Assembly: GCA_018716795.1 (NCBI GenBank)
Contig: DVJK01000171.1
Coordinates: 1-7,072 of the forward strand
Length of the DNA: 7,072 nt
From: Candidatus Scatomorpha merdipullorum
Lineage (GTDB): Bacteria; Bacillota; Clostridia; Oscillospirales; Oscillospiraceae
Direction of reading: 5' to 3'
Of the stretch, positions 5,705-7,072 are shown in pieces. Positions within the stretch are counted from its first letter, which is position 1. Each line of letters begins with the position of its first letter. The notes under the pieces are model-generated. The model did not search any database. It was not told the origin of the DNA and saw nothing but the letters and a program-made list of their open reading frames with translations. Made by a program: the position numbers and the translations under genes.

Positions 5705-5753
5705 GGGGCGCGCCCCTTCGGGCGTCTCCCGGCGCGTTAGAACCATTTTCTAA
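5705..5753 (+). repeat. Inverted repeats between lin0512 and acoA
   Basis: The 71-base gap holds a 12-bp palindrome GGGGCGCGCCCC (5705-5716). It also holds a small CGCCC-CTTC-GGGCG hairpin (5711-5724) and a possible CGCGCC/GGCGCG stem (5709-5714 with 5731-5736). A perfect TTAGAA-CCATT-TTCTAA repeat (5737-5753) follows. The last ends 2 bases before the acoA Shine-Dalgarno site GAGGAGG (5756-5762). No T-run follows the GC-rich stems, so complete termination is unlikely. A role in mRNA stability or acoA translation is possible. Confidence 0.45.
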
Positions 5754-5769
5754 GCGAGGAGGTTATTGA

Positions 5770-6756
5770 ATGGCAATCAGCAAAGAGCAGATGAAGGACA
5801 TGTATGTGAAAATGCGCCGCATACGTGACTTCGAAAGCGTGGCCGCGAAGCTGTTCGCGGAGGGCAAAATACCCGGCTTTGTCCATCTCTACCTGGGCGA
5901 GGAGGCCATAGCTCCCGCCGTGTGCGAGTGCCTGACGGATAAGGACTTTATCACCAGCACTCACCGCGGGCACGGCCATATCATCGCCAAGGGCGGAGAT
6001 CTCAACCTCATGATGGCCGAGCTCTTCGGCCGCGTGACGGGCTACTGCAAGGGCAAGGGCGGCTCCATGCACATCGCCGACCGCGACAAGGGCATCCTGG
6101 GCGCGAACGGCATCGTCGGCGCGGGCCACTGCATCGCCTGCGGCGCGGGCCTCTCCATCCTCATCCGGGGCACCGACCAGGTCTGCGTCTGCTTCTTCGG
6201 CGACGGCTCGACGAACCAGGGCACCTTCCACGAGTCGCTGAACATGGCGAGCATCTGGAAGCTTCCCATCATCTTCGTCTGCGAGAACAACCACTACGGC
6301 ATCTCGATGAGCCAGGACCGCCACCAGGCCATAAAGGACGTCGCCGACCGCGGCGCGGCCTACAACATCCCCGGCATCTCCGTCGACGGCAACGACCCCA
6401 TGGCCGTCTACGAGGCCGCGGAGGAGGCCGTCGCCAGGGCGCGCGCGGGCAAGGGCCCGACCCTGCTCGAGTGCAAGACCTACCGCCAGCACGGCCACTT
6501 CGAGGGCGACCCCGCCATCTACAAGCCGAAGGAGGAGCAGGCCGCGTGGATGGAGAAGGATCCCATGCCGCGCTACGCCAAGTTCCTTGTTGAGAACGGC
6601 GTCATGACCCAGGACGAGGTCGACGCGGTCGACAAGCAGGTCGAAAAGGAAATCGAGGACGCGATCGCCTTCGCCGACGCCCAGCCGCTGCCCGCCGTGG
6701 AGACCGCGGTCGTGGATGTGTATTCCGACATAGTTGAGGAGGTGCGCGACAGATGA
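5770..6756 (+). CDS. acoA: Acetoin dehydrogenase E1 component, alpha subunit
   Basis: A 328-residue thiamine-diphosphate enzyme subunit of normal family length. With AcoB it cleaves acetoin to acetaldehyde and a hydroxyethyl/acetyl unit that is passed to the lipoyl E2. The thiamine-binding motif runs from GDG (144-146) to NN (173-174), about 27 residues later. Other family features are LYLGEEA (40-46), STHRGHGH (63-70), GKGGSMH (95-101) and YRQHGHFEGD (238-247). Pyruvate and branched-chain E1 alpha subunits are close relatives. The acetoin assignment rests on overall likeness, the length and the adjacent acoR. The Shine-Dalgarno site GAGGAGG (5756-5762) lies 7 bases before the ATG. The stop codon overlaps the acoB start (ATGA), so the two subunits are translationally coupled. 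It should be co-expressed with the Lin0512 gene. Confidence 0.93.
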   Translation: MAISKEQMKDMYVKMRRIRDFESVAAKLFAEGKIPGFVHLYLGEEAIAPAVCECLTDKDFITSTHRGHGHIIAKGGDLNLMMAELFGRVTGYCKGKGGSMHIADRDKGILGANGIVGAGHCIACGAGLSILIRGTDQVCVCFFGDGSTNQGTFHESLNMASIWKLPIIFVCENNHYGISMSQDRHQAIKDVADRGAAYNIPGISVDGNDPMAVYEAAEEAVARARAGKGPTLLECKTYRQHGHFEGDPAIYKPKEEQAAWMEKDPMPRYAKFLVENGVMTQDEVDAVDKQVEKEIEDAIAFADAQPLPAVETAVVDVYSDIVEEVRDR

Positions 6757-7072
6757 AGATGATGACTTACTCCGAGGGCATCCGCGAGGGCATGAGCATC
6801 AGGATGCGTGAGAACCCCAACGTATTACTCTTCGGCGAGGACGTCGGCAAGTTCGGCGGATGCTTCGGCGTGTCCATGGGCATGTTCGACGAGTTCGGCC
6901 CCGAGCGCGTGCGCGATACGCCCATCTCCGAGGGCGCGATAATAGGCTGCGCCGTCGGCGCGGCCGCCACGGGCCTGAGGCCCATAGCCGAGCTGATGTT
7001 CTGCGACTTCCTCACCGTCGGCATGGACCAGCTCGTCAACCAGGCCGCCAAGATGCGCTATATGTTCGGCGG
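6753..7072 (+). CDS. acoB: Acetoin dehydrogenase E1 component, beta subunit (partial)
   Basis: The first 106 codons of the beta subunit; the frame is open to the right edge. It shows LLFGEDVGKFGG (25-36), the RVRDTPISEG region (52-61) with the conserved glutamate (E60) that activates the thiamine cofactor in this family, and AELMFCDF (79-86). The full protein is normally about 325-340 residues, so roughly two thirds is missing. The ATG at 6753 overlaps the acoA stop as ATGA, with GGAGG at 6738-6742 ten bases upstream. ATGs at 6759 and 6762 are in frame, so the start could be 2-3 codons later. acoC and acoL would be expected beyond the edge. Confidence 0.92.
   Translation, partial: MKMMTYSEGIREGMSIRMRENPNVLLFGEDVGKFGGCFGVSMGMFDEFGPERVRDTPISEGAIIGCAVGAAATGLRPIAELMFCDFLTVGMDQLVNQAAKMRYMFG

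Overview
The window is GC-rich DNA with strong Shine-Dalgarno sites, two TTG-started genes, and frequent ATA codons for isoleucine despite the high GC. Together with the gene families present, this suggests a GC-rich anaerobic member of the Bacillota (Clostridia, gut Oscillospiraceae-like). That placement is inference. No RNA genes, insertion sequences, CRISPR arrays or phage genes were seen.

Layout. (1) Positions 1-266, minus strand: the 5' part of a Lys/Ala/Pro-rich, histone H1-like protein running off the left edge. The long plus-strand open frame over it is a shadow. (2) 267-616: a divergent control region with a minus-strand extended -10 promoter, a structured GC-rich leader, inverted repeats, and a plus-strand promoter. 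(3) 617-2996: a two-gene operon of a MATE-family transporter and a lipoate-protein ligase (lplA), one base apart. (4) 2997-3175: control region of the next gene, with TCTCA/TGAGA half-sites, a near-consensus sigma-70 promoter and a terminator-like hairpin. (5) 3176-5125: an AcoR-type activator (GAF, PAS, AAA+, Fis-type HTH). (6) 5126-5338: a second control region with the same half-sites and a promoter with the same -35, -10 and spacing. (7) 5339 to the right edge: a Lin0512-family protein of unknown function, then acoA and the start of acoB, the two subunits of acetoin dehydrogenase E1. acoC (lipoyl E2) and acoL (E3) probably follow outside the window.

How they work together. The E1 complex decarboxylates acetoin and passes the acetyl unit to a lipoylated E2. 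LplA would attach scavenged lipoate to that E2, and the AcoR homologue would switch the operon on when acetoin or a related signal binds its sensor region.

The most interesting point is the regulator. Its AAA+ domain keeps Walker A, Walker B and arginine-finger residues, but the GAFTGA loop that contacts sigma-54 reads GALPGG(A). I found no -24/-12 promoter in either control region. Instead, both have TTGAGA-N17-TATAAT promoters whose -35 box is itself a TGAGA half-site, with many more half-sites around them and one perfect TTCTCA-N5-TGAGAA dyad. The coherent hypothesis is an AcoR-family regulator that has abandoned sigma-54 and controls itself and the aco operon at sigma-70 promoters.
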